From assembly GCF_003073045.1 (NCBI RefSeq), contig NC_037599.1:7018247-7082246 (forward strand): 64,000 nucleotides of DNA, in the 5' to 3' direction. Shown here one piece after another: positions 36,501 to 47,700 of this stretch. The stretch's first letter is position 1. Each line of letters begins with the position of its first letter. The position numbers were made by a program, and so were the translations under genes. Under the pieces are notes generated by a model. It made no database searches and was not told the origin of the DNA. It worked only from the letters and a program-made list of their open reading frames with translations. This DNA is from Pomacea canaliculata (lineage: Eukaryota > Mollusca > Gastropoda > Architaenioglossa > Ampullariidae).

Positions 36501-38232
36501 GAAGAGGCTAGAGACCTGTCATGCAGCTGTCCCCTCGTTCACACGACCCTGGTAAGATGTAATCGATCAGCCAAGTCATCAGAAAGGAATGTATGTGACG
36601 TGTGTGTGAGAGACTTGGCGCGAGACTGCTACGACCTGTGACCTGTAATGTCACGAAGCTTGCGCTTGAATTAATGATGGTCGTGGCCTTGCACACGCTC
36701 CTTCTGCCCCCTCCCCATCCCCTACCGAAAACCTCCCCCCTTCCCAACCCAGCTCCCACCAACACACCTTCTCTCCGTTCCCGCTACCGTGACGTATTGT
36801 CGTTACAATATTTACGGGTTCAGGGGTCATTTTGAAGTGCAGAGGTTTTGTTATTTGTGTTATTCCGTACATGTTGTTTATTTGTGTTCTTATACACGAT
36901 GATTCTGATGATAATGAGGCAAATTCTTACCTGGCTGACTTACTGACTGGCTGCGACGATCGGCACTTGAGGGACTTAATTATATGAGGTGGTCTGAGAT
37001 TTGAACCGCTGGGCTTGACATCTTGGAAGTGCTAAAAGGTAAAGGCAGTCTGGTGACCTCGGAGGGAAGAGAGGTGCTAAAACCCTTGTTTATCTCGGGG
37101 CCAGCTTTTGTGAGGCGGTGCCCATCTCCTCTCCCTCACTGCGTCAGACGGATATCAAACCGGTGCGCGCGCCAAAGGGTTGGAACCCAGTAGGTTATCC
37201 TCTTCTCCTTGAACGTGCTACCACTTTCTATTTACTGTGTGAATACTCCACTATGCTCACATTACCATACCCACAAAAAGAAATCCACAACAGTGACGTC
37301 ACGATTGTACAGGATATATTTTTGCGTTGCCACGTCTTCAGCCAATGAAAGAACGGAACACGTTAATAAGGTGTCTGTGAGTAGGCATGATGTTATGAGT
37401 TGGATCTTTTTCGGGGTGATGTTGATGCTTATAACCGTGTTTCTTGAGAACTGAAAACAAGGGGAGGGGTGGGAGTTCCAGATTTGGGAAATCGTACTTT
37501 GCATTAATCTGTCGTTAATAAACAATTCACCCTACCAGACCTTTAAACGCGTGTCTCTGGTAGCCGCGAGAGTTGTTTTCTCTTTGAAGATTTTTCTAGT
37601 CCACGGTTTTACAGACTGGTAAGAGGATCGTAGATGCTGAAGCCAAAACAGCTGTCTACGTACCAGTCACGTGACAAGGCAGTTCTCTAGACACGCTGAC
37701 CTTTGTGTCCACTCTTAACACTTTTTGTCTATCGAGGCGCTCGTCCTGTGGACCACCCTCGCGAGTCCAGTCTTTGGCGGACGGCATCCTTTCATGTTGC
37801 ACGTGTCCTATGGTCTTTTTAGTCATGGACTACGAGTTTATTGGTTTTGACCAAGAACATTCCTGGCCAGTGATGACCCAGACAAACGGAAATGTTTGTT
37901 TATCATTTTTTTATTTGGGGATGGGGGTTGCTTCCTATGCGATGAACTCTGAACTTAGGAAAATGCGGAATATAAGCTATCGAGGCTATTATCGAGTAGA
38001 AATTCTCGAGAAATTTATGGTATGACCTCTTTAGCAGAGTTCATCAACGTTCGACTAGATGCAGGATAAGATGAGATCGAAGGCGTTTCGTCCTCACCCC
38101 CTACGGCGAGGCAACTGTTCCTGCCTGCAGGCGGCCAGAGACTAACGATGTCATGCTTGGATGACTTCAGCTTTCACAGTTAGGCCGAGCGTCCTGAGTG
38201 CTCGACACGCTCCGGTGATCGTCAAACACGCG

Positions 38233-38256
38233 TCTACCTGTCTACCTGTCTACCTG
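38233..38256. repeat. (TCTACCTG)x3 short tandem repeat
   Basis: Three perfect 8-base units in a row. Confidence 0.9.
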
Positions 38257-41200
38257 ACACTGGACACACGAGTGCAGGTAGCGGCTGTAGTGACCTCACA
38301 CAAAGAAAAGATATTCAAACTGTTTTGATTAGTGGAAGAGGACAAGATGAGCATTTAGATGTCTGCAGTCCTCCCGTATCCTGGGGGTTAAAGGGGCGAG
38401 GTAGTACACGTTTCATTTTTGTTTTAATTCTTTAACTTCGCATTAGCCTGTGTAAACTGAGGTTATTGTCGATGAAGAATTGTGTGTTGAAAGATGCAGA
38501 AAGTGTATGTCGTTGAAAAGTAATTTTTTTCTGTTGATTCTAACGAGTATTTGCATACAGAGCGAACAGCTGATAATGATCTGTCACCGTGGTTTTATTG
38601 AAATTGAAACGGTTCAAACATCTCTTCCTCCCTCTCTCTCTCACATACACACGCTCTGGGAGATAAATGCGAATAGAAACAAGAGTTTTTATTGGCTGAA
38701 ATCAATCTTTTGATGCTTAGCAACACACAAGAGCGAGTCTCCCAAAACCGTGTCAACTAGCATATGTAGCCAGTGTGTGGGTGTGTGTGTGTGAATTGCA
38801 AATATTTGTACCCACTCTGCCTTGATGCTGGAAATGTTAGTAAACAATGTCCGCCATGCACACAAACACATGCACGTGCGCACGCCTACACACAACCACT
38901 TGTCGCAAATTCAACACGTCACCATAAATGCGAATTCCTCACGACTACAGCCAATGAACACCTGACTCCTCTCCCCTCCCCACAATCACACCTCGGCCTC
39001 AGTGCGGCTTATCGAGCCTTTGAGTTGGGTAATTATTTCCAAACCACGTGTCACGTCACGTGAGACTCTGCAGGTGGTTATGGCTCTAAGGGAGATAGGG
39101 GTGGCCACCCCGAGCCTGCATACCAGCAGTCGCGAGATGTGGACCAGAAAACAGCACGCGCTTCCTCGTGGTTGGCGCCGGGTGACGTTTCTATGGTGAC
39201 AGTCACCTCGCCACCTCCGGGACCGTTCGACTTGAGTGAGTGTGGGGTGGAGGCCATGGAGGGTGGCTGGAGGGATAACCTCCATGTCTCCAATCAAACC
39301 CTTTGTTCGCCTGTTGAGTGTCGGTCAATGTCAGTCGTAGGCTGCTTGGCTAATCTCACCTGAACACAGAGCGCCCTCTGTTGAGAGCCTTTCTGTGAGG
39401 ATACCCCAGTTTACCAGGTGTACCCTTTGAAGTTGGCGTCTCTGAGGTGCACATGCGGACCTTGAACTTCCGTACTCAAGTTTGGAAGTCGTGGACTCGG
39501 CTGGATGCTAGTGGACGTCTTCGCCAGTCAGGTAGTCGGGTGGTCACTCTCCGTATTGTGGTGGTCACAGGGACCTGACCTGCTGCTGAACCTGTGTTAG
39601 CCTTATCAACATGCATCTTCTTGTGAACCACATACCATATCTGAACGTGAGGCATATTTTCGATAACTGTTTACAGAGTTGACTATTCCCGACCCTGGAC
39701 ACCACGTATAGCTTTCAAATATGTTTCGTGTAAACAGTTCTGCCAGTGTTTTTGTTTTGCTCTCTTTGCCTTGTTACTTCTGTTTACTTTTACGGGTTCT
39801 CGCAGATCTTATCCTTCAAGTAATTATTTTTATATAGAGGACAGGGCGGGGTAGATAATACTATCTTTTCTACAGTTATGCAGACTATTCCTTGCATTCC
39901 TTGCTAAACATGAATATGACATTTTTCAGTCAACTGACTCTCATCGTCTCACATCTTCCTACGAGGTGTGGTTTGTTTTTATTTATTTTTTGATATGCCT
40001 TTTTATTTGATTTATCACTATGAGGAACATCATCAAACAAAAACTCATGAGAACGAACGGAAAAAAGTGCTTGCGTCACCTACTGACCTTTATTTACCAG
40101 TTTATTTCTTTTTTTATTATTATTTTATATATATTTTTTAAAGTTTAAGGGACTGGTTGAGTTAACAGTGTTTTTAATGGTTGTAGACCTTGACCTGTGC
40201 CTGCTGATGTTTGCAAAAAAAAAAAAAAACGTGTATCCAGTGCGAAAGGTGATTTGAGGAAATAGTTCAGAGCCTTTAACAAATAATTAGAAACAAATTG
40301 CATTGCACTAGTCCTTTAATGCGGTTGTATTGCGCTGTGAAGGACAGTAGTGTTGTAAGTTATCATTGTTATTCTTATTGCTGTTGCTGTTCGCAGCATA
40401 AACAACAGCTACTACAACAGAAGCACCAGCGGTAATTAAAATGGGGCGTTAACCCCCGCTGCCACTTTTAAAGCCGGCGTTTCAAAGAACATAAAATGGA
40501 TGCGGCGACAGGGCAGGCTGGGTAGAGAGCCGGGACTCACACTGCTGGTGTACCCGGAATACTACAGGGCCTCCCCCGTGCCCCTCATCCCATTCCCTGC
40601 TGTCTGGCGCCTTGTGTTGTCCCCACACCCTTAGGCAGCGATGCTGTGCTCCTTAAAATGCAGATAAGGGGCAAAAACGGACTAATGCCTCTTTAAAGTG
40701 TAAACGGAAGGGTCGTAACTCCCTCATAAAAGCAAGAAGAGTTTGTGTACACAGAGTTTTTCCGCGGCGATCTGTTTCCACTTCTTTTTCTTTTCCTTCT
40801 TTTCCTTTCTCTCCCTCCCAAACCCAGAACCGTTCTTGTATCGCTGCAGCATGATGGGAACGCGCTCCTGTTGAAAGACAGCGAACATGAGTGATGACAT
40901 GAATGAAAGATGGATGTCATGGGTGACACCGGATGCAGATGGTGGAGATGGGGTCGGACTGAGGCTGTATTGTGCCTGATGGACACATTCTTTTGTTAAC
41001 GCAGGGGCTGTTTTCGTCATACCTCCCTAATCTTTATTGTCATGGCGAACTACATCAAAGTAATTTGCACACAGCTGGATGAACTTTGCGAAAGGGGTCA
41101 TAGGTCATAATCTCACGGCAACAGATTATTATTTATAAAAACACGTTGGTGAATAAAATAAAAGGCGTGGGTGGCGAAGACATGGGGCAGGGGCGCAACG

Positions 41201-41693
41201 AACAGATGTACAAACGGACAGACAAACAGAAAGATCAACAAACTAGTCGATGAACGCTTAACGAGGAAACAATGACACCACGTCAGGAAATCCTCCTAAT
41301 GAGAGAATCTCTTGCCAAAAGGTCACTCCCCTTGTATAGCCGAGAGTAAACCGTGACCTGTAATGACTTTTGGATTTAGATAAGCCGCCCTGCTAATCCC
41401 AAAGTCGAGCCGCCAGGCACACTAACCATCGTCGCTAATCCTCAGCCGTTTTCTCTGTTTTTTCTAGACAAGTCAAGGGTCATTTGAGCTGGGCAGGCGT
41501 CTCCGCCATTCGACAGCCTGCGGAAGTCTCCCTTCTTTTCATCGGATCCTGCTCCACAAAAGCTGACTTTGTCCTCCAGACGACAAAAGGATCCAGAGAA
41601 CTTTGGGAGTCGAAGGAACCCTTTGCGGTGGGTGACACAAGGTGGTAAAAGCGAGAAAAGAAACGACCAAAAAAGTGAATTTTTAAATCCCAC

Positions 41694-41716
41694 TGGTGAC
41701 GTATGTGACGTATAAG
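41694..41716 (+). promoter_or_regulatory. Putative promoter of the plus-strand XKR gene
   Basis: GGTGACGTATGTGACGTATAAGAG holds two TGACGTA half-sites of the CRE type and a TATAAG box at 41711-41716. It lies 316 bases before the start codon of the XKR gene, a plausible 5' UTR distance with no intervening splice site needed. Predicted from motif and position only. Confidence 0.35.
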
Positions 41717-42031
41717 AGGGCTGACTCCTGCTCAGCAGCTTTCCACTCGCTCCACGTGAAGCATCAAAGAACACAGACAAGAATGTCTAACTTCTCCAAG
41801 GTGCCGAGTTGTGATTGCTGAAGATGTAGGAACATCTCTGTTCTGTTAAAATGTGAGATCATGGATTATTATTATTCGAGTGCAGAGCCTCGCTTTGAGT
41901 GACAGAGAAATGGCCATGGTGGTCGAACACCAGCGTCGGTCTTTATTTCAACGGGGTCGTTCTCGCAGGCAATGTAAACATCCAGCAGAGAGAACAGCAG
42001 CAGGGGTCGGAGTCGAACCCTGACCCCAGCT

Positions 42032-44719
42032 ATGGGGTCGAGCAAACCGCACCCTTGTTTTGTCCTGCACGTCGCCGTGTCGCTGGTGACTCACGTGGCG
42101 GAATTGCTAGGCAACGCCATGCTGGCAGCAGCCTTGTACTGGACGGCCGGCCACCGTGACGTCATCTTCCCGCTGGCGGTGGGGGTGTTGCTGCTGCCGC
42201 TGGTCGCCACCCACCTGCTGTCGGCCGTGCTGCTGCTGCGTCGGCGGGGGGACAGCATGTCGTGCGGTCAGGCTACGCTGATGGCCCTGCTACACGTGCT
42301 GCAGCTTGGATTCATCTGGCGCCACCTGGACCTTTTCCGGGGCAGGGAACTCGTCGCGCTTCGCAAGCACAACGACCTGACCGAGCTCCTGCTCCTGCGT
42401 CTGACCTTCACCTTCTCGGCGGGACTGCCGCTGTTGCTGCTGCAGCTGTATCTGCTGATGCTGCTGCCAGCGCAGCTGTGTTGGCCGTGGGCGCTGCACG
42501 CAGCTGTCGTGGCCAGCACCCTGTCGTGCGTCTGGGCGGTGGCCAGCTTCCGGCGCTGCAGCAGTCAGGAGTCGCAAGTTCTGTCCTGGCCAGGCTTCCT
42601 CTTCCGGCTTCTGTGGCGAACCGGAGAAATCGCCTCGAGAGTTATCTCCCTGGCTCTCTTCGCCAGGCTGTACCATGAATGGATCTTCCTGGTCCTGGCC
42701 TTCCATTGGATCATCATGCTCGTCTGCCTCAGCGTTCCGCAGACCGTGACCGAAGGGTGTCCGGGATCCTCGCTAATTCATCGGGCTGCCGTCTGCGTCG
42801 CCACGTCCTACTCCTACGTCTTCTGCTACGTGGGATTCAGCGGCGCGCGGTCGGCGGTGTGGTACACTCTGTACTACGTCGTCATGTTCCTCGAGAACGG
42901 CACGCTCAGTATCGTGTGGATGACGAGGACTGGCGCGGGTTCATTCGTCTCTGGGTACCTACCTGTCTGCATCTCCGCGCTCGCCTTCCTTGCCGCCATG
43001 GTCAGTCTCGTTGTGTACTTCAAGTTTTTCCACGTGACCTCTTCACCCAGCGAGAAACGAGACATGCGCGCCGCAGCCAATCAGCTGACCTGCTGCCAAC
43101 ACCACGCCAGCGTCTGCGTGAAGCATCAGCAGCGACGTCTGGAGGGGCCCCTGAGCTGTGCCTGGACCGGTGAATGTGGTTTGCACGGCGGTCGCACGTG
43201 CAAAAGAACGGTGCCAGATTCTGAGCAAAGCCTCCCAGCAGGTGACATCCTTAGCTGCCAGCTGCACGGAAAGCTGTCGACGACGGGCGAATCCAACGGT
43301 CACTGCTGCATCCACACCTCGGTCACATGCCCTCACAACCAATCTGCAAACAGCACGAACAGTAGATCTGAGCTAACGGACAGCACTTCCGCTTTAAGTC
43401 TGGGCGATGTGAACCTAAGCTTACGACACGAAGGGTCAAAGGACACCCAACCGGCGCTACCCGTCTGGCTGCCGTCTGGGGACAGCTTCATCGCCGAACA
43501 CCTGCTGACAGACGACTGGGACCAGCCGCAAGAGTGGCGCTTGCGGCAGGAGAAGGATCTGCAGCAGTGCTGCTGGCTGCTGCGGCAGGAGGCACAGCGA
43601 TGGCAGCTTGACGCTGACGGTTCCGTCCGGCGCCAGTCCCTGGTGACTTCCGGTCTGTCTGTGGATCGCAGCATCGTGGACTTGCGCGCAAGAGAGTTCT
43701 GCACCCACTGCTGCCGGGAATGTTCCCATGGGGACTCCGAGGTTTCCTCCGTCCTCAAGACCGTAGCAAAGGAAGAAGCTTTGATGAAAGAAAGTCTGAA
43801 CGAAGAGTGTGGCGCTTGGCGAGAGAAGCCGGTCATCGCAGCCTTGGACTTCAGGGAGGCTGGACTTCTGGACTCGAGGACAACGTGTGTGGGTTTACCG
43901 GTTCGTCGAACGCCAGATCGAAACAAACTGCAGCAGCACAGCGTGTTCATCATCGCCGACGGCAACGATACATCGTTGCAAACTGCTGCACATGAAGCTA
44001 AACAAATGACGACCCAAGCGGCAAGTTTTCACGAGGACAGCAGTTCCAACAACTCAAAGACAAAAGTTAAGAGAAAAATCGAGCAGCAGGGTAAAATAAG
44101 TCGAAATTTTACCGATGTTTTAAAAACACAGGCATTCATATGTAGTCTAGAAAAGCCCGGATTAAAAGCAGACATTATCGATGAAAAGGATGACGTGGAT
44201 AACACACGCAGACACTATGATAGTGAAGTACACACAGTTACCACGCACAAAAAGACATTGCCGCCAGGTGTCGCACGATACTCTAACTGCACCTCCCATT
44301 GGACAAACTCAAAATTCCGGACATCGTCACCAGCGTCGTCGTTACAGTCATCATCTTCCGAACACGTGTACGAAAACCTGTGGAACACCTGCGCTCAAGG
44401 TAAGCTTTCCACGAAGGACAAGTCGGAAGTGGAGACAGAGACTCCAGGACGTGACGTGGCAACGGCCGCGAAGAGGAGACAGCAGCAGCCGCAGCGAGCT
44501 GTGTTGAAGGAGGATTCTGTGACCCTCTCCATAGGCAGGTCAAGGCTGAAAGAGCAGGGAGGGAAGAGGTCATTCGGGGGCAGCAGGTCGCTGGAGGAGT
44601 GGATGGGGTACAGCGAGTCGGAGGACAGCGCGCTGCCTCCAGAGACCTTCAGCTCCAGCAACGACTGCTTCACGGCGTCCGAGGTGGACAGCGATGGCAG
44701 CCCCGAGCTGGTCATCTGA
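42032..44719 (+). CDS. XK-related (XKR) membrane protein, 895 aa, single exon
   Basis: XKR proteins are multi-pass plasma-membrane proteins; XKR4/8/9 and worm CED-8 scramble phosphatidylserine in dying cells after caspase cleavage (family knowledge). Residues 1-345 form the XKR core: about eight hydrophobic segments, LLHVLQLGFIWR (86-97), WRTGEIASRVISLALFARLY, and a membrane segment with the Glu-Asn pair E288-N289 (MFLENGTLSIVW). Residues 346-895 are a hydrophilic, probably disordered tail, far longer than in typical vertebrate XKRs. In the tail are DEKD (717-720), a YENL motif (780-783) and an acidic end (EVDSDGSPELVI). The whole gene is one GC-rich exon, although vertebrate XKR4/6/7 genes have introns. 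The chosen ATG comes just before the first hydrophobic segment. The best family match is XKR; the ortholog group is unclear. Confidence 0.9.
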   Translation: MGSSKPHPCFVLHVAVSLVTHVAELLGNAMLAAALYWTAGHRDVIFPLAVGVLLLPLVATHLLSAVLLLRRRGDSMSCGQATLMALLHVLQLGFIWRHLDLFRGRELVALRKHNDLTELLLLRLTFTFSAGLPLLLLQLYLLMLLPAQLCWPWALHAAVVASTLSCVWAVASFRRCSSQESQVLSWPGFLFRLLWRTGEIASRVISLALFARLYHEWIFLVLAFHWIIMLVCLSVPQTVTEGCPGSSLIHRAAVCVATSYSYVFCYVGFSGARSAVWYTLYYVVMFLENGTLSIVWMTRTGAGSFVSGYLPVCISALAFLAAMVSLVVYFKFFHVTSSPSEKRDMRAAANQLTCCQHHASVCVKHQQRRLEGPLSCAWTGECGLHGGRTCKRTVPDSEQSLPAGDILSCQLHGKLSTTGESNGHCCIHTSVTCPHNQSANSTNSRSELTDSTSALSLGDVNLSLRHEGSKDTQPALPVWLPSGDSFIAEHLLTDDWDQPQEWRLRQEKDLQQCCWLLRQEAQRWQLDADGSVRRQSLVTSGLSVDRSIVDLRAREFCTHCCRECSHGDSEVSSVLKTVAKEEALMKESLNEECGAWREKPVIAALDFREAGLLDSRTTCVGLPVRRTPDRNKLQQHSVFIIADGNDTSLQTAAHEAKQMTTQAASFHEDSSSNNSKTKVKRKIEQQGKISRNFTDVLKTQAFICSLEKPGLKADIIDEKDDVDNTRRHYDSEVHTVTTHKKTLPPGVARYSNCTSHWTNSKFRTSSPASSLQSSSSEHVYENLWNTCAQGKLSTKDKSEVETETPGRDVATAAKRRQQQPQRAVLKEDSVTLSIGRSRLKEQGGKRSFGGSRSLEEWMGYSESEDSALPPETFSSSNDCFTASEVDSDGSPELVI

Positions 44720-47700
44720 AGAACCGGTCTGTGGTTCGGACCTTGCGCTGACCAGTGGCGGAGGGTCGGTGCCATCATCTTACAGTGTTACCGTGTGAAT
44801 GCGTGTTTGTGTTGCGGGGTGGGGTCTTCCTCTGTCTCAGAGTATGTTGGCATCAACACAATCCTCCATCATCCATTCTCCTGTCATCTGCACACAAACA
44901 CACATGGTGTAATCAAAAATTGTAAGCAGTTCACCTGAGTTTCTACAAACAATCATTGATAATAACCTGCATCCATGAATGTGTGCGATTTTGGTAAAAG
45001 TGAGTGAATATGTGTGTGCTCGCAATCTCACTTGCTTGCATATGGGTGTGTCTCCGTTTGTGTGTGTGTCTGGTAGGCAAAGGGAATACGAAATAGTCCA
45101 ATACATGTACTTGTGTATTTAGAAAGAAAATGGCATTTTTCTCGCCCCGTTTGTAATATAAACAGCTGATGAGATCAGCTGTTGCTCTGTGTGTTTGTGC
45201 GCGCGTGCTTGCATATGGGTGTGCCTCCGTGTGTGTGTGTGTGTTTGCGCTCACGTGCATGCTAGCGTTCCCTCACGTCGATGTGTGCGAGTGTGGCATT
45301 AGCTCGTGCATGTGAGCTGTTGAGTCCGCCAGCCACAAATGACCTGTCAAGCAGCTGGCATCACGTGACGCTGGTTACGTCACTTAACGTCTTTATTTCC
45401 TTGTCTACCTCGACATGATGGCTTCCCTGAGGTCCATTTGACTTCGTGCATTAAAACATGAACATGACAGTGTGACCAACACAATGCGCACCTACAATCT
45501 GCACCTGTGCACCTGTGCACCTGTGTACTAGATATCTCTGCTAGCCATGTACTCAATGGTCACCGACACTTTTGATGAAAGATGTAGGAAGCAGACTTCC
45601 GGATGGTATAAACGACTGAGAGATAAACACACCTTTGGTTATTTCTTTCATTAATCTGAGTTTTAACTTTCTTGCTTGCTACAAAATCACAGAGGGCGAA
45701 AAATTAAAACTTGTAAAATCTCTTCATTCCACGATAAAATACTCATAACAATCCAAAAGAGTGTAACAGATTTTTGGAGTACTTTAAAAAAAAATACTAC
45801 CTGGTCTTTTTTTGTGATGTTGAAACTCAAGATTTAGAAACCCAGATGCTGACATACGATTTCTCATAATAGAAATTTTCAGAGAAGTAATATGAAGGGA
45901 TTGGAACTGTGAAGAGGATTACAAGGCACACCCCGGTCCCTGGCCTTTTGTGCCCAACAATCATCAGGAGGAAGAAAGCAGGGAACTGACAGGTACAAAG
46001 TTCAGGTGCTCTAATTCCACTGCTCCCTGTTTGTGTTCGAAAGAAAAGAATCTAGTATAGAAGCTCAGGACCAGAGTAACACGTGACTATTTTCTGGCTA
46101 GCTAGATAGTAGTGGATAGTCTTTTGTCCGCCTAAAGTCATTGTTACACTTCCTCTACCTCACTGTTAATATTTTAAAATTTTGTGTTGCTGATATGGTG
46201 TGCTTGCTGTGTGAAACCTTTCGGAAATGATTTGAATGGCTTGAGATATGATGTGTAGTTTGTCTTTTGTTTGTTGTCTTTTTTCCTGTGATGTAAACAT
46301 TTCAGGGTATCATGTAATAAATAATGAACCATTTCACTTCTTCTGCTTTTTGCTGCGTGTGTGTGTATATGAAAGAAAGTGTGGAGCAAAAAAAAAAATC
46401 ATTTTATATATATGTAAGAAAGTCCAGATAAAAACATTCTTACAATCCTCTTCAGAACAAGTAATCTTCATTTTGTAAATTCTTAAGACCGGTGGATTCG
46501 CTCATTTCTGCTTGCCCTTGTATGCACCTAATTTTTTTATGTTATTTTAAGATGTAGAGTTATTTGGAGGGCCTGGTTGTCTCCCCTTGTGGTCACGAAA
46601 GGTCAAGAGGCGTTTCTAATCAGACAGGCTGTTTGAAGCTGCGTGTGGGCAGAATTTACACCTTGCTCCGAGTATACCCCAGTGTAGAGTGGAGGCATTT
46701 CACAGTGACATGGGTAGGCTCCCTACCCACTCCCAACTTCACCTGGGCACGTTCATGATACGAGTACACTGTACTGCAAGCACAGGTAAACCTGGAAGTA
46801 AATGACCTCTCCCCTCAGTTTCTGACCTCCCACCCCAGCTTCCTCGCCTAGATTTTTATGTACTGGAGGTTGGGGAGGAGAAGCTCATCGCGTTGATGTT
46901 GGTTAGACACCACAGTCCAATTCAGTATAATCTACAAGCAAGATGTCATGGTCACTAATCTTCCGAGGCTTATTTAATTTTTGTTCGTTTACCCTCCACA
47001 TTCCAGTGAGTGAGAGTGATATAGCAGCCTAAAGAAAAACGACATCGCCTGTAACAGATACATATATATATATACCTGTATGAGGATGGATGCTTTCTAT
47101 TTAAATCTCTTTAAGAATGTTCTATTACTCTTAGTAACCTCACAAGATCAAACCAAACAAGTAGTTTTCGTAGCTATTAAATATATTTTTATTAAAAATT
47201 TCAAAAATTTATTTTTATTTTTAAAAATCGATAGAGTTATCTCAACCTCAACCTGGTACTCCCGGTCTTGAATTTCCTGTTTTCATACATTAAAGTGCGC
47301 ACTGCGCTGACCTTTTGAATTTAAATATACTTTACGTATGGAGAACAGGAAAGACTATTCATGAAATCCAGCCCACAACTGACCCAAGGTGAGAGGTGTA
47401 CATGTTTTAGCATGTGTTTGCTCTCAGTGAGTATCTCTGCTCAACGTGCTCGCCATGACTTTTACCGACGACTCCCAGCACTTCTGGAACGCGAGGGTGA
47501 GAGAGAGAAAGGAGCAGGTGTGTGGGGCTTCAGAATATTTTTAGATATAAGACTGTGTGTTTATTGCGGTTATGTGTGTGGTGGTGGTGGTTGTGGTGGG
47601 GGGAGCAGTTTTTCCTAGTTATGATTGATAACTGATATCAATAAAGTTGGTCATTTGTTATTTGTGTAGTTTTGTTCTCAGAGCTGATAATTGTATGTGT

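Larger units (their letters stand above)
32781..41700. other. Long gene-poor interval
   Basis: About 9 kb without a recognisable protein gene. It holds an inverted CCAAT pair (33509-33542), CA-rich and TC-rich low-complexity tracts near 34,350 and 38,630, an (TCTACCTG)x3 repeat at 38233-38256, and scattered tRNA-like boxes. It may contain 5' noncoding exons or distal control regions, but I cannot support any specific one. Confidence 0.5.

Noticed and set aside
43333..43965. 210-codon open frame on the minus strand across the plus-strand XKR gene
   Set aside because: It is a shadow of the GC-rich coding strand; no family pattern, and the plus frame has clear XKR features.
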